A DNA stretch of 64,000 bases from Ruminococcus flavefaciens AE3010 (lineage in GTDB: Bacteria; Bacillota; Clostridia; Oscillospirales; Ruminococcaceae). Shown here piece after piece: positions 8,506-16,695 of this stretch (within the stretch, counting starts at the first letter, position 1; each line of letters starts with the position of its first letter). The stretch lies in NCBI RefSeq assembly GCF_000526795.1, contig NZ_JAGT01000001.1:1015001-1079000 (forward strand), given 5' to 3'. A model generated the notes under the pieces. The model did no database searches, was not told the origin of the DNA, and was given only the letters and a program-made list of their open reading frames with translations. Position numbers and translations under genes: made by a program.

Positions 8506-11500
8506 TCATGGACCTATCTTTTCAGCAAGAGTTATAATGTCATTGTAGAATGACTTAGGCTGATAGTTGCTGAACGGAAGTGCTGAACCGCGGTGGTATC
8601 CCATGCTACTCTCGTCGCATGTTCCCGAGAGAGTCACGCAGGAGATGTTCTCAGCATGCTTCATAGCTGCCGTAAAGATCTGAGGATAAAGCTTACCGTT
8701 AGTACCTGTGCTGTTGGTGATATCCAGCTCGGTTATCTGAATGTCAAGTCCCAGTGACTCAAACTGCTCTATAGCTGCTTCAAACTCACTTGCCGAAGGA
8801 TAGCTTGAATCAAGGTGAGCCTGCATTCCGATACCGTCGATGTAGTCTCCCTCCTTCATGATCGTCTTGGCCATATTTATAAGATCATCTGTCTTAGCGC
8901 TCATATACTCGTTATAGTCGTTGAGGTAAAGCTTACAATCTGCGGGAGCATACCGCCTTGCATACTTGAATGCATTTACAACAAACTCTGAGTTACCTTC
9001 GCCATACACTTTTACCCACCTGGAGTTGCTTGCAGGTCTCATTCCACCGCCGTCGTTAACGAAGAGCTCGTTGCAGACGTCATAAGAATGGAGCTTGAGA
9101 TTAGGATAATTGGTCTTGATCTGTGAGAATGTATTCTTTATCATGCTCTCAAGACGCTTGTCCATACGCTCTTTGGAAACAAATTCGTCATTGTCCGTGA
9201 ACAGTGACTGCGGTGTCATGCTGTAATATACAAACGTATTTCCACGAACACCGATGCCGTTCTGCTCTGCGAACTTGAGTATTGCGCTTGCATTATTAAG
9301 GCTTATTTCTACTTCATCACCGTTTACGCCTGCAACGATAGAATCAGGCAGCATTTCGTGTTCACAGGTGATAGAGTTATAATTTTTCTTTATGAACTCC
9401 TGAGCCTGTGCCTTGCCGATTTCGTATCTGCCTACAAAAGTACCGAGACGGAAGTACGGTCCCATGTAATCCTTGAAGCCGTCGCCGCCCTTTTCGTATC
9501 TATAGTCAAGGTTCTGGTGAGCTCTTAAGTTAATATAACTGGTTGTTGTAGTAATCTCTGTATTAGTTGTGGTTGTTGTATCCTTAGTAGTAGTTGCAGT
9601 CTGAACTGTATTAATGCTTGATGAATAGCTCTCGGGAAGAGACTTGATAAGACCTAATAGGTACTTCTGGATAGCAGCTGCATCATTTGTTGTTATACCG
9701 CCGCCTGCTTCATAAACGTCTGCATTGTATCTTCCCTTATCTGAGAGCTGATATTTGTTTGGGTTAGCAAGAGACTGCATTATAATTACAGCATCACCCA
9801 TATCAATACCGTCGTCGCAGTTAGCGTCTCCCCACTTCTCAACCTTTGAATCAAGAAGTTCTTTAAGCTCCAAAGGAACTGTTGCTGTTGCAGCAGGAGC
9901 TGTTGTTGTAGTGGTAGTTGTCGTGGTAGTTGAAGTTGCAGTAGTTGTATTTGCAGTCGCAGTTACAGGAGGAGCTATATTGTCAGCAAGAGCTATAATG
10001 TCATTGTAGAATGGTTTAGGCTGATAGTTGCTGAACGGAAGCTGTGACCTCCTCTCGTCATATCTCCAGAGGCTCTCGTCTGTTGTTCTCGAGAGGGTTA
10101 CGCAGGAGATGTTCTTAGCGTGCTTCATAGCTACCGCAAAGATCTGAGGATAAAGCTTGTCATACGAACCTGTGCTGTTGGTGATATCCAGCTCGGTTAT
10201 CTGAATGTCAAGTCCCAGTGACTCAAACTGCTCTATAGCTGCTTCAAACTCACTTGCCGAAGGATAGCTTGAATCAAGGTGAGCCTGCATTCCGATACCG
10301 TCGATGTAGTCCCCTTCCTTCATGATCGTCTTTGCCATAGTTATAAGGTCATCCGTCTTTGCACTCATATACTCGTTATAGTCGCTTAGGTAAAGCTTAC
10401 AATCCTTAGGAGCATACTGTCTTGCATACTTGAATGCATTTACAACGAACTCTGTGTTTCCTTCACCGTATACTTTTGCCCAGTTAGAGTTGCTTGAAGG
10501 TCTCATTTCGCCGCCGTCGTTAACGAAGAGCTCGTTGCAGACGTCATAGGAATGGAGCTGTAAGTCAGGATAATCGGACTTTATCTGAGCGAAAGTGTTC
10601 TTTATCATGCTCTCAAGACGCTTGTTCATACGATCCTTGGAAACATATTCGTAATTGTCTTTAAAGAGGTAATTAGGTGTCTGGCCGTACCATACGAAGG
10701 TGTGTCCGCGAACACCGATACCGTTCTCCTCTGCGAACTTAAGGATATTATTTGCGCCGTAAAGGCTGATCTCTACTTCATCACCGTTTACGCTCTTAAC
10801 GATAGAATCAGGCTTCATTTCGTTCATACAGGTGATCGAGTTATAATTTTTCTTGATGAACTCCTGAGCCACTGAGTTGTTAATTTCATTGCCCTGTACA
10901 GCAACCCCGAGGCGGAAGTACGGTCCCATGTAATCCTTGAATCCGTCGCCGCCCTTTTCGTACGTATAGTCAAGGTTCCTGCGGACTGGTACGCACTCAA
11001 TGCAGCCTGCGTCCTCATAATTTGTGTCGTTTTCACCGTCTCCATTAACTCCGCCAAAGTCGTCTGAGTCAAATCCGTCTTGCTGATCCCCGTTGACATT
11101 ATTGTCTTCAGGCTTAGGCCCGAAAACTGTGTCAAAAGAAATTCTCTTAACGTTAGCAGAACCTTCTGATTTGTAACCCTCAATGTTAAGGGAGACTTCA
11201 TATAGTGTACCTGACATATCAAGACCAGCCTTTGACCATGCATCGAAATGCTTTGATACACTGACAGTCCCCGTCATATAGTTTGTGTTATTGTTCCTTG
11301 AACCGCTTGTCTGGCGTACGCTCCAGTACTGAGGGAACGTTGACGTACCGTCTAAATCAGGCTGGTTGTAGCGAATCGTCTTATAAATATCGTATGTATT
11401 TCCGTTAAGCTTTACAGTCCCCTTTTTTTCAGCACCGTCTCCCGGTGGACGCCAATCGCCCCAGCCTTCAACTATGTAGTATTGTACAGTAGGATTCCTT

Positions 11501-11853
11501 GTCCAGCCATATACACACATATACGAATCGCCTCTTGGTGCGTATTCAACGTCGTATGAAAGTGTGATACCACCTAAATCCTTGTAATTTTTCTTCTGGC
11601 TGTCAAAGTTCTTACCCATACGAGCAAGGAAGTTATCAATATTACTCCATGAGCAAGAAAAAGAGCCTGCGCCCGGTGTCATTGAAACCTGACCCTTACC
11701 GTCCTGATTCCACATTTCGTAATCGTATCCGCCTATGTTTCCGCGCATCTGTTGATCAGCAGCCTTAACAACTGTAGCCGCAGGCATACTTGCCGCAATC
11801 ACTATTGCAGATATTGTACAGCTGAATACTCTTTTAATGCTTTTAAAATTCAA
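8506..11853 (-). CDS. Secreted GH11-GH10-dockerin-GH10 xylanase, partly degenerate
   Basis: 1115 aa. Order: signal peptide (cleavage near VVKA-ADQQ, residue 31); GH11 (35-245); short acidic linker; GH10-1 (about 295-625); Thr linker; dockerin (674-741); Thr linker; GH10-2 (about 780-1115). GH11 has NPTVQYYIVEG: residue 124, where the family nucleophile Glu belongs (NPLMEYYIVEG in the sister gene), is Gln; the acid/base Glu225 (NIEGYKSEGSA) remains. GH10-1 keeps Glu441 and Glu554 but has Ser588 for the Trp of VTLWG. GH10-2 keeps Glu929 and Glu1042 but has lost several conserved substrate-site residues (His832, Leu835, Asn872, Tyr876, Met879, Ser1076, Met1084). The second dockerin loop reads EAGGGITTND instead of DAGDGVTAND. 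The start is TTG behind GAGGGGTG. It is a tandem duplicate of the next gene. Confidence 0.92.
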   Translation of the reverse strand: MNFKSIKRVFSCTISAIVIAASMPAATVVKAADQQMRGNIGGYDYEMWNQDGKGQVSMTPGAGSFSCSWSNIDNFLARMGKNFDSQKKNYKDLGGITLSYDVEYAPRGDSYMCVYGWTRNPTVQYYIVEGWGDWRPPGDGAEKKGTVKLNGNTYDIYKTIRYNQPDLDGTSTFPQYWSVRQTSGSRNNNTNYMTGTVSVSKHFDAWSKAGLDMSGTLYEVSLNIEGYKSEGSANVKRISFDTVFGPKPEDNNVNGDQQDGFDSDDFGGVNGDGENDTNYEDAGCIECVPVRRNLDYTYEKGGDGFKDYMGPYFRLGVAVQGNEINNSVAQEFIKKNYNSITCMNEMKPDSIVKSVNGDEVEISLYGANNILKFAEENGIGVRGHTFVWYGQTPNYLFKDNYEYVSKDRMNKRLESMIKNTFAQIKSDYPDLQLHSYDVCNELFVNDGGEMRPSSNSNWAKVYGEGNTEFVVNAFKYARQYAPKDCKLYLSDYNEYMSAKTDDLITMAKTIMKEGDYIDGIGMQAHLDSSYPSASEFEAAIEQFESLGLDIQITELDITNSTGSYDKLYPQIFAVAMKHAKNISCVTLSRTTDESLWRYDERRSQLPFSNYQPKPFYNDIIALADNIAPPVTATANTTTATSTTTTTTTTTTAPAATATVPLELKELLDSKVEKWGDANCDDGIDMGDAVIIMQSLANPNKYQLSDKGRYNADVYEAGGGITTNDAAAIQKYLLGLIKSLPESYSSSINTVQTATTTKDTTTTTNTEITTTTSYINLRAHQNLDYRYEKGGDGFKDYMGPYFRLGTFVGRYEIGKAQAQEFIKKNYNSITCEHEMLPDSIVAGVNGDEVEISLNNASAILKFAEQNGIGVRGNTFVYYSMTPQSLFTDNDEFVSKERMDKRLESMIKNTFSQIKTNYPNLKLHSYDVCNELFVNDGGGMRPASNSRWVKVYGEGNSEFVVNAFKYARRYAPADCKLYLNDYNEYMSAKTDDLINMAKTIMKEGDYIDGIGMQAHLDSSYPSASEFEAAIEQFESLGLDIQITELDITNSTGTNGKLYPQIFTAAMKHAENISCVTLSGTCDESSMGYHRGSALPFSNYQPKSFYNDIITLAEKIGP

Positions 11854-11922
11854 TTAAATCACCCCTCATTACATATTTTTCATTTTTGTCTTATGTTTTT
11901 TTCTTCCTCTTCTAATTGATGC

Positions 11923-11991
11923 GGGATAAAATATCCCACAAATGCCGTTCTATATTACTCATAATATACAATATTTGCAAAGATTTGTAAA
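11923..11991 (-). promoter_or_regulatory. Promoter and leader hairpin of the first xylanase gene
   Basis: On the minus strand, TTTACA (11986-11991), a 17-bp spacer and TATATT (11963-11968). Downstream in the leader a GGGATA/TATCCC hairpin lies at 11923-11937. The same arrangement, with the same spacing and related sequence, precedes the sister gene, so it was copied with the gene and kept. Confidence 0.6.
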
Positions 11992-12118
11992 GACAATACG
12001 GTAAAATAAGCAATTAATGTTCAAAAAACAGCAAAAAACGGCTATTCCTTTATTTTAACATCTCCCATTTGCTTTTCAATCGAACCGCTTATCTCCAGAC
12101 CATTCCCGAAAGCAAAAT

Positions 12119-12150
12119 ACAAAGGCAGCCGCTCTGCACCGACTGCCTTT
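12119..12150 (-). terminator. Terminator of the second xylanase gene
   Basis: AAAGGCAG and CTGCCTTT form a stem around a GC-rich loop at 12121-12150, followed on the minus strand by GTATTTTG. It lies about 40 bp after the stop at 12189. Confidence 0.6.
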
Positions 12151-12188
12151 GAAAGAAATATTCTGATTTGGAGAAATCTAAATCAGGT

Positions 12189-14924
12189 TCAGGATTTAGA
12201 AGAATAGCTCTCAGGAAGTGACTTGATAAGACCTAAGAGGTACTTCTGGATAGTATTGGCGTCATTTGCTGTAACACCGTCGCCTGCATCATAAACGTCT
12301 GCATTGGCTCTGCCCTGATCTGAAAGCTTATATTTATCGGGATTAGCCAGTGACTGCATTATAGCTACTGCATCGCTCATGTCGATACCGCCGTCGCCAT
12401 TAGCGTCACCCCACTTGGAAACCTTTCCATTGAGTTCTGCCTTGAGATCCTGTGCGCTGCCCTGATCATCGGCTGTTATTACAGGAGTTGTTGTAGGCTT
12501 AGCAGTTGTAGTAGTTGTTGCCTTTGTAGTAGTTGTTGTTGTTGTAGTGGTCGTTGTAGTAGTAGTTACTGCTCCAACAGGTGTAGGAGGTGTGATCTTA
12601 TCAGCAAGAGCTAAGATATTGTTATAGAATGACTTTGGCTGATAGTTGCTGAAAGGAAGCGGCGAACCGCCGTTCTGATTAGCTCTCCAGCTTCTCTCAT
12701 CTGTTGTACCCCAGAGAGTTACAGTTGAGATGTTAGCTGCGTTCTTCATAGCAACCTCGAAGATCTGCGGATAGAGAGTTCCATTGGAACCTGTGCTGTT
12801 TGTGATATCAAGCTCTGTTATCTGAACGTCGAGACCAAGAGATGCAAACTTCTTGAGAGCAGTTTCAAACTCACTTGCTGAAGGATATTTTGAATCAAGG
12901 TGAGCCTGCATACCGATACCATCGATATAGTCGCCCTCCTTCATGATCGTCTTTGCCATATTTACAAGGTCATTTGTCTTAGCGCTCATGTACTCGTTAT
13001 AATCATTGAGGTAAAGCTTGCAATCCTCAGGAGCATACTGTCTTGCATACTTGAATGCATTTACAACGAACTCTGAATTGCCTTCGCCGTAAACTCTTAC
13101 CCAGTTGGAGTTGCTGGCAGGTCTCATTCCGCCGCCGTCGTTTACAAAGAGCTCGTTACATACGTCGTAGGAATGAACCTGAAGATTCGGGAACTGGCTC
13201 TTGAGCTGTGAGAAAGTATTCTTGATCATGCTCTCAAGACGCTTGTTCATGCGATCCTTGGAAACGAATCCGCCGCCGTCCTGGAAGAGAGACTGAGGTG
13301 TCTGGCTGTACCATACGAAGGTATGTCCACGAACACCGATGCCGTTCTGCTCTGCGAATTTAAGGATACTGCTTGCCGAGCTAAGGCTTATATTGACTTC
13401 ATCACCGTTTACGCCCTTAACGATAGAATCAGGCTTCATTTCATTTTCACATGTAATGGAATTGTAGTTTTTCTTGATAAACTGCTGAGCGTTCGAGTTA
13501 CCGATCTCCATTCCGCTTACAGAAGTACCAAGACGGAAGTAAGGACCCATAACATCCTTGAAGCCACTGCCGCCCGATTCATACTTGTAGTTAAGGTTCT
13601 GGTGAGCTGCTACGCCTTCAGTGCTGCCTGCGCCTGAATATGTAGTCTGATTACCGCTGTTACCGCCGCCTGCATTGCCGCCGTTGTCACCCTGCTGTCC
13701 GCCGAACTGGCTCATATCGAAGCCGCCCTGCTGACCGCCAAACTGGCTCATATCAAAGCCGCCCTGCTGACCGCCGCCGAACTGACTCCAGTCGAAGCCG
13801 CCCTGCTGTCCGCCGCCGAATTGACTCATATCAAAGCCGCCCTGCTGACCGCCGCCAAACTGACTCATATCGAAGCCGCCCTGCTGGCCGCCGCCGAACT
13901 GACTCCAGTCGAAGCCGCCCTGCTGGCCGCCGCCGAATTGACTCATATCAAAGCCGCCCTGCTGACCACCGCCGAATTGACTCATATCAAAGCCGCCCTG
14001 CTGGCCGCCGCCGAATTGACTCATATCAAAGCCGCCCTTCTGTCCGCCGCCGAATTGACTCATATCAAAGCCGCCCTGCTGGCCTCCACCGAACTGACTC
14101 CAATCAAAGTTGTTCATGTCAAAGCCGCCTTGCTGGCCGCCGTTGTCACCAACATTAGTGTTGGTATTTACGGTATTACCCGTTTCAGGACTTGGAGAAC
14201 CGTCAAAGGAAATGCTCTTTACATTAGCAGAACCGTTTGATCTGTAACCCTCGATGTTAAGGGATACCTCATAGAGTGTACCGCTCATGTCGAGACCAGC
14301 CTGTGACCATGCGTCAAAGTGCTTGGATACGCTGATAGTGCCCTTCATGTAGTTGGTCTGGTTATTAGCTGAGCCACTCTGCTGACGAATGCTCCAGTAC
14401 TGCGGGAAGGTTGCTGTACCGTCGAGAGACGGCTGATTATAACGCATTGTCTTTGCGATGTCGTAGGTGTGACCGTCGAGAGTTACTGTACCCTTTCTCT
14501 CAGCTCCGTCTCCGGGTGGACGCCAGTCGCCCCAACCTTCAACGATGTAGTACTCCATGAGCGGATTTCTCGTCCAACCGTAAACGCACATGTACGAGTT
14601 TCCTCTTGGTGTGTATTCAACGTCGTATGTGAGAGTGATGTCTCCGAAAGCTTTGTAATTCTTTTTCTGGCTGTCGTAGTTCTTACCCATACGTGCAAGG
14701 AAGTTCTCAATGTTGCTCCATGAGCAGGAGAATGAACCTGCTCCAGGATTCATTGAAACCTGTCCCTGACCGTTCTGATTCCACATCTCGTAGTCGTAGC
14801 CGCCTATGTTGCCTCTTGTCTGCTGGTCAGCAGCGTTTACTACTACAGTTGCAGGCATACTTGCTGCGATCATCATTGCAGATATTGTACCGCTGGCTAC
14901 TCTTTTAAAGTTTCTCAAATTCAA
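12189..14924 (-). CDS. Secreted bifunctional xylanase: GH11, Gly/Gln/Phe repeat linker, GH10, dockerin
   Basis: 911 aa. Order: signal peptide (to about VVVNA, 31); GH11 (35-245) with nucleophile Glu124 (NPLMEYYIVEG) and acid/base Glu225 (NIEGYRSNGSA); a 13-residue repeat linker (263-412); GH10 (about 445-775) with TCENEMKPDS, GVRGHTFVWYSQTP, acid/base Glu591 (SYDVCNE), nucleophile Glu704 (QITELDI) and VTLWGTTDERSWR; a Thr-rich linker; dockerin (838-905) with both loops intact (DANGDGGIDMSD, DVYDAGDGVTANDA). Both catalytic domains look functional, endo-cutting xylan outside the cell, and the dockerin should attach the enzyme to a cellulosome scaffoldin. The GH11-linker-GH10 plan is that of R. 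flavefaciens XynA. The start is TTG with GAGGAGTG upstream; the first ATG lies inside the signal peptide. Confidence 0.95.
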   Translation of the reverse strand: MNLRNFKRVASGTISAMMIAASMPATVVVNAADQQTRGNIGGYDYEMWNQNGQGQVSMNPGAGSFSCSWSNIENFLARMGKNYDSQKKNYKAFGDITLTYDVEYTPRGNSYMCVYGWTRNPLMEYYIVEGWGDWRPPGDGAERKGTVTLDGHTYDIAKTMRYNQPSLDGTATFPQYWSIRQQSGSANNQTNYMKGTISVSKHFDAWSQAGLDMSGTLYEVSLNIEGYRSNGSANVKSISFDGSPSPETGNTVNTNTNVGDNGGQQGGFDMNNFDWSQFGGGQQGGFDMSQFGGGQKGGFDMSQFGGGQQGGFDMSQFGGGQQGGFDMSQFGGGQQGGFDWSQFGGGQQGGFDMSQFGGGQQGGFDMSQFGGGQQGGFDWSQFGGGQQGGFDMSQFGGQQGGFDMSQFGGQQGDNGGNAGGGNSGNQTTYSGAGSTEGVAAHQNLNYKYESGGSGFKDVMGPYFRLGTSVSGMEIGNSNAQQFIKKNYNSITCENEMKPDSIVKGVNGDEVNISLSSASSILKFAEQNGIGVRGHTFVWYSQTPQSLFQDGGGFVSKDRMNKRLESMIKNTFSQLKSQFPNLQVHSYDVCNELFVNDGGGMRPASNSNWVRVYGEGNSEFVVNAFKYARQYAPEDCKLYLNDYNEYMSAKTNDLVNMAKTIMKEGDYIDGIGMQAHLDSKYPSASEFETALKKFASLGLDVQITELDITNSTGSNGTLYPQIFEVAMKNAANISTVTLWGTTDERSWRANQNGGSPLPFSNYQPKSFYNNILALADKITPPTPVGAVTTTTTTTTTTTTTTKATTTTTAKPTTTPVITADDQGSAQDLKAELNGKVSKWGDANGDGGIDMSDAVAIMQSLANPDKYKLSDQGRANADVYDAGDGVTANDANTIQKYLLGLIKSLPESYSSKS
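13689..14138 (-). repeat. 39-bp tandem repeat coding for the GFD(M/W)SQFGGGQQG linker
   Basis: About eleven units of 13 residues (12 in the last two). Only the M/W position and one Q/K vary. The DNA is equally regular, so slippage could change the linker length between strains. The complementary strand is open at 13821-14240 only as a result of this periodicity. Confidence 0.9.
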
Positions 14925-15016
14925 AAAATCACTCCTCGTTATAAAATATGTGTTGTTATTTTTCTCTTTTTCTTTTAGGCTAATGCTTTTTCTTTCTACC
15001 CTCCTTTAGTTGATGT

Positions 15017-15094
15017 GGGATAAAGAATCCCCGAATTCCCGTTTCAAACTATTGATTTTACTCATAATATACATTATTTGTATAGATTTGTAAA
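15017..15094 (-). promoter_or_regulatory. Promoter and leader hairpin of the second xylanase gene
   Basis: On the minus strand, TTTACA (15089-15094), a 17-bp spacer and TATATT (15066-15071), then a GGGAT/ATCCC hairpin at 15017-15031. A homologous stretch further upstream (around AGCAAAAAACG and TTATCTCCAG, 15129-15196) is also shared with the other xylanase, showing that the duplicated unit included the control region. Confidence 0.6.
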
Positions 15095-15408
15095 TATTAT
15101 ACAGTAAAAAGAGCAATTTTTGTCCACAACAGAGCAAAAAACGACTAGTCATTTATTTGAGAAAATTCTTTTTTCAACTGGCCCACTTATCTCCAGTCCT
15201 TCCTGAAGCATATAGAGATTTCTATCTTACAGTTTTCATTTATACATTCCTAATTTTAATAATCACCAGGTATCATTTGAGTCATTGTGATATTTATCTC
15301 TGCTGAGCCTATTTATCTTTAACATTTAAACAAAAAGTCACAAAATATTAATGAACCTGCCCCAGAAATATGATACAATAATTCTAGAAAAATAAGGAAG
15401 GAATAATC
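15095..15408. other. Divergent intergenic region
   Basis: Contains the upstream part of the xylanase control region and, at 15371-15379, an extended -10 (TG-A-TACAAT) for the HhH gene. No other gene was seen. Confidence 0.5.
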
Positions 15409-15693
15409 ATGAATAGAAAAGATACTAATTCTAATTACAAGCTTGAACTCGACCGTAATCTCTACCGTTCTATCAAGAAAATGGACAGAGCGTCTATGGA
15501 AGGACTTCTCAATGACGTTTTTGAAAACGGCCGAAAGAAAGGCAATGAAGAAGGTGGCTCCAATATTGATAATAGCGCTATCGATCTTCACGAACTTGAG
15601 AAAGACATAAAAGCAATAAAAGGCGTAGGCGAGAAACGTGCTGAGGAGATTATGAACCTTGTTGTGAAACACCTTGGTATTTCAGATTTATAA
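15409..15693 (+). CDS. Small protein with C-terminal helix-hairpin-helix motif
   Basis: 94 aa from the ATG at 15409, preceded by AAGGAAGGA. The N-terminal half is charged (NRKDTNSNYKLELDRNLYRS, KKMDRASMEGLLNDVFENG). A short Gly/Asn-rich linker follows, and the C-terminus DIKAIKGVGEKRAEEIMNLV is a clear helix-hairpin-helix of the type that contacts the DNA backbone. No full-length family was recognised. A role in DNA binding is inferred from the motif only. It has its own extended -10 promoter and a terminator at 15709-15760. Confidence 0.75.
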   Translation: MNRKDTNSNYKLELDRNLYRSIKKMDRASMEGLLNDVFENGRKKGNEEGGSNIDNSAIDLHELEKDIKAIKGVGEKRAEEIMNLVVKHLGISDL

Positions 15694-15708
15694 CACTAAA
15701 GATAAGAA

Positions 15709-15760
15709 AAGCTCTGTGTTAAGAGTGTCAAACCTTTCTTAATCACAGAGTCTTGTTTTT
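15709..15760 (+). terminator. Terminator, related to the hairpin at 8364-8410
   Basis: AAGCTCTGTGTTAAG pairs with CTTAATCACAGAGTCTT, followed by GTTTTTT. Stem and loop (GTGTCAAA, CTTTCTTAA, CACAGAG) match the hairpin seven kilobases away, beyond what two independent terminators would share. Confidence 0.7.
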
Positions 15761-15934
15761 TACGACTATGCCGTTTAGTATGTTATTTTTCTTATAAGGC
15801 AATAACTACTTTCTTCTCAAGCAACTTCATTCAGTCTTAGAATTATCCCCCGCTACACCTAAGTCATTATATTACACTATTATTATAACTCATTTCATTG
15901 AAATAGAAAAAGAAACAGGAAGAGGGAATTGTGT

Positions 15935-16558
15935 ATGCTGACATTTGAAAAAATGCATCTTGAACAGCGTGAAGAATGCATATCACTGGCTGTACGAGCA
16001 CAAAAGGACTATGTTTATCTAACGAATTATATTTTCGATGATCAGCGACGGCGCAAATTTTTAGAATGTGCTCTGAAAATTGAATTTCATGTCAATGAAG
16101 GAAACGCAGTTTTTCTGACAGCTAATAATGACCGCTCTTTGGCAGCAGTGGCAATGCTATGCCCACCGGGAGTTCGTCGCCCCTCTGATATAACTTATCT
16201 CAAAGCAGGATTCTGGAAAGCTTTTCTATACGGTGGATTCCACAATGTATGTTCATGGACTGCGATGAACGATAAAGCATGCGCCCCTTGTCATGAACAA
16301 TCTGAAAAGGCTTGGTATCTGAGTATGCTTACTGTAGATCCAGCAAATCAAGGGAACGGAATCGGCAGCAGATTCATACAAGAATGCATTATTCCTACTG
16401 TAAAATCCAGAGGCGGAGATAAACTCTGCCTATTTACCAACTCAGAAATCAACCGAAAATTCTACATCAAAAATGGTTTTCATGAATTTGATGCAAGAGA
16501 GTTCACTTATAAAGGGAAAAAACTTGGCAGCTGGAGTTATTGTATTGATATAAAATAA
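15935..16558 (+). CDS. GNAT-family acetyltransferase
   Basis: 207 aa from the ATG at 15935 (MLTFEKMHLEQREECIS), with AGAGGG 8 nt upstream; a TTG two codons earlier is less likely. The acetyl-CoA binding motif A is LSMLTVDPANQGNGIGSRFI, and NRKFYIKNGFHEFD follows as motif B. The long N-terminal part is not conserved in an obvious way, so the substrate is unknown. It stands alone on the plus strand. Confidence 0.85.
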   Translation: MLTFEKMHLEQREECISLAVRAQKDYVYLTNYIFDDQRRRKFLECALKIEFHVNEGNAVFLTANNDRSLAAVAMLCPPGVRRPSDITYLKAGFWKAFLYGGFHNVCSWTAMNDKACAPCHEQSEKAWYLSMLTVDPANQGNGIGSRFIQECIIPTVKSRGGDKLCLFTNSEINRKFYIKNGFHEFDAREFTYKGKKLGSWSYCIDIK

Positions 16559-16695
16559 TGTTATATATCATCGCTGGTGCTTGCCAATATAGGCGAAATG
16601 CGCAGGCTAATGCTTATTAGCTCTATTGTAAACGCCAAACATTTTTTTAATATAAGCAATTACTTTTATTCTAAGAACAGGGGGACTAAAAACAT

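Noticed and set aside
13821..14240. Open plus-strand frame coding for a repetitive AALLTAAELTHI-type peptide
   Set aside because: It is the complement of the xylanase linker repeat; no ribosome binding site, and the codons follow from the repeat.
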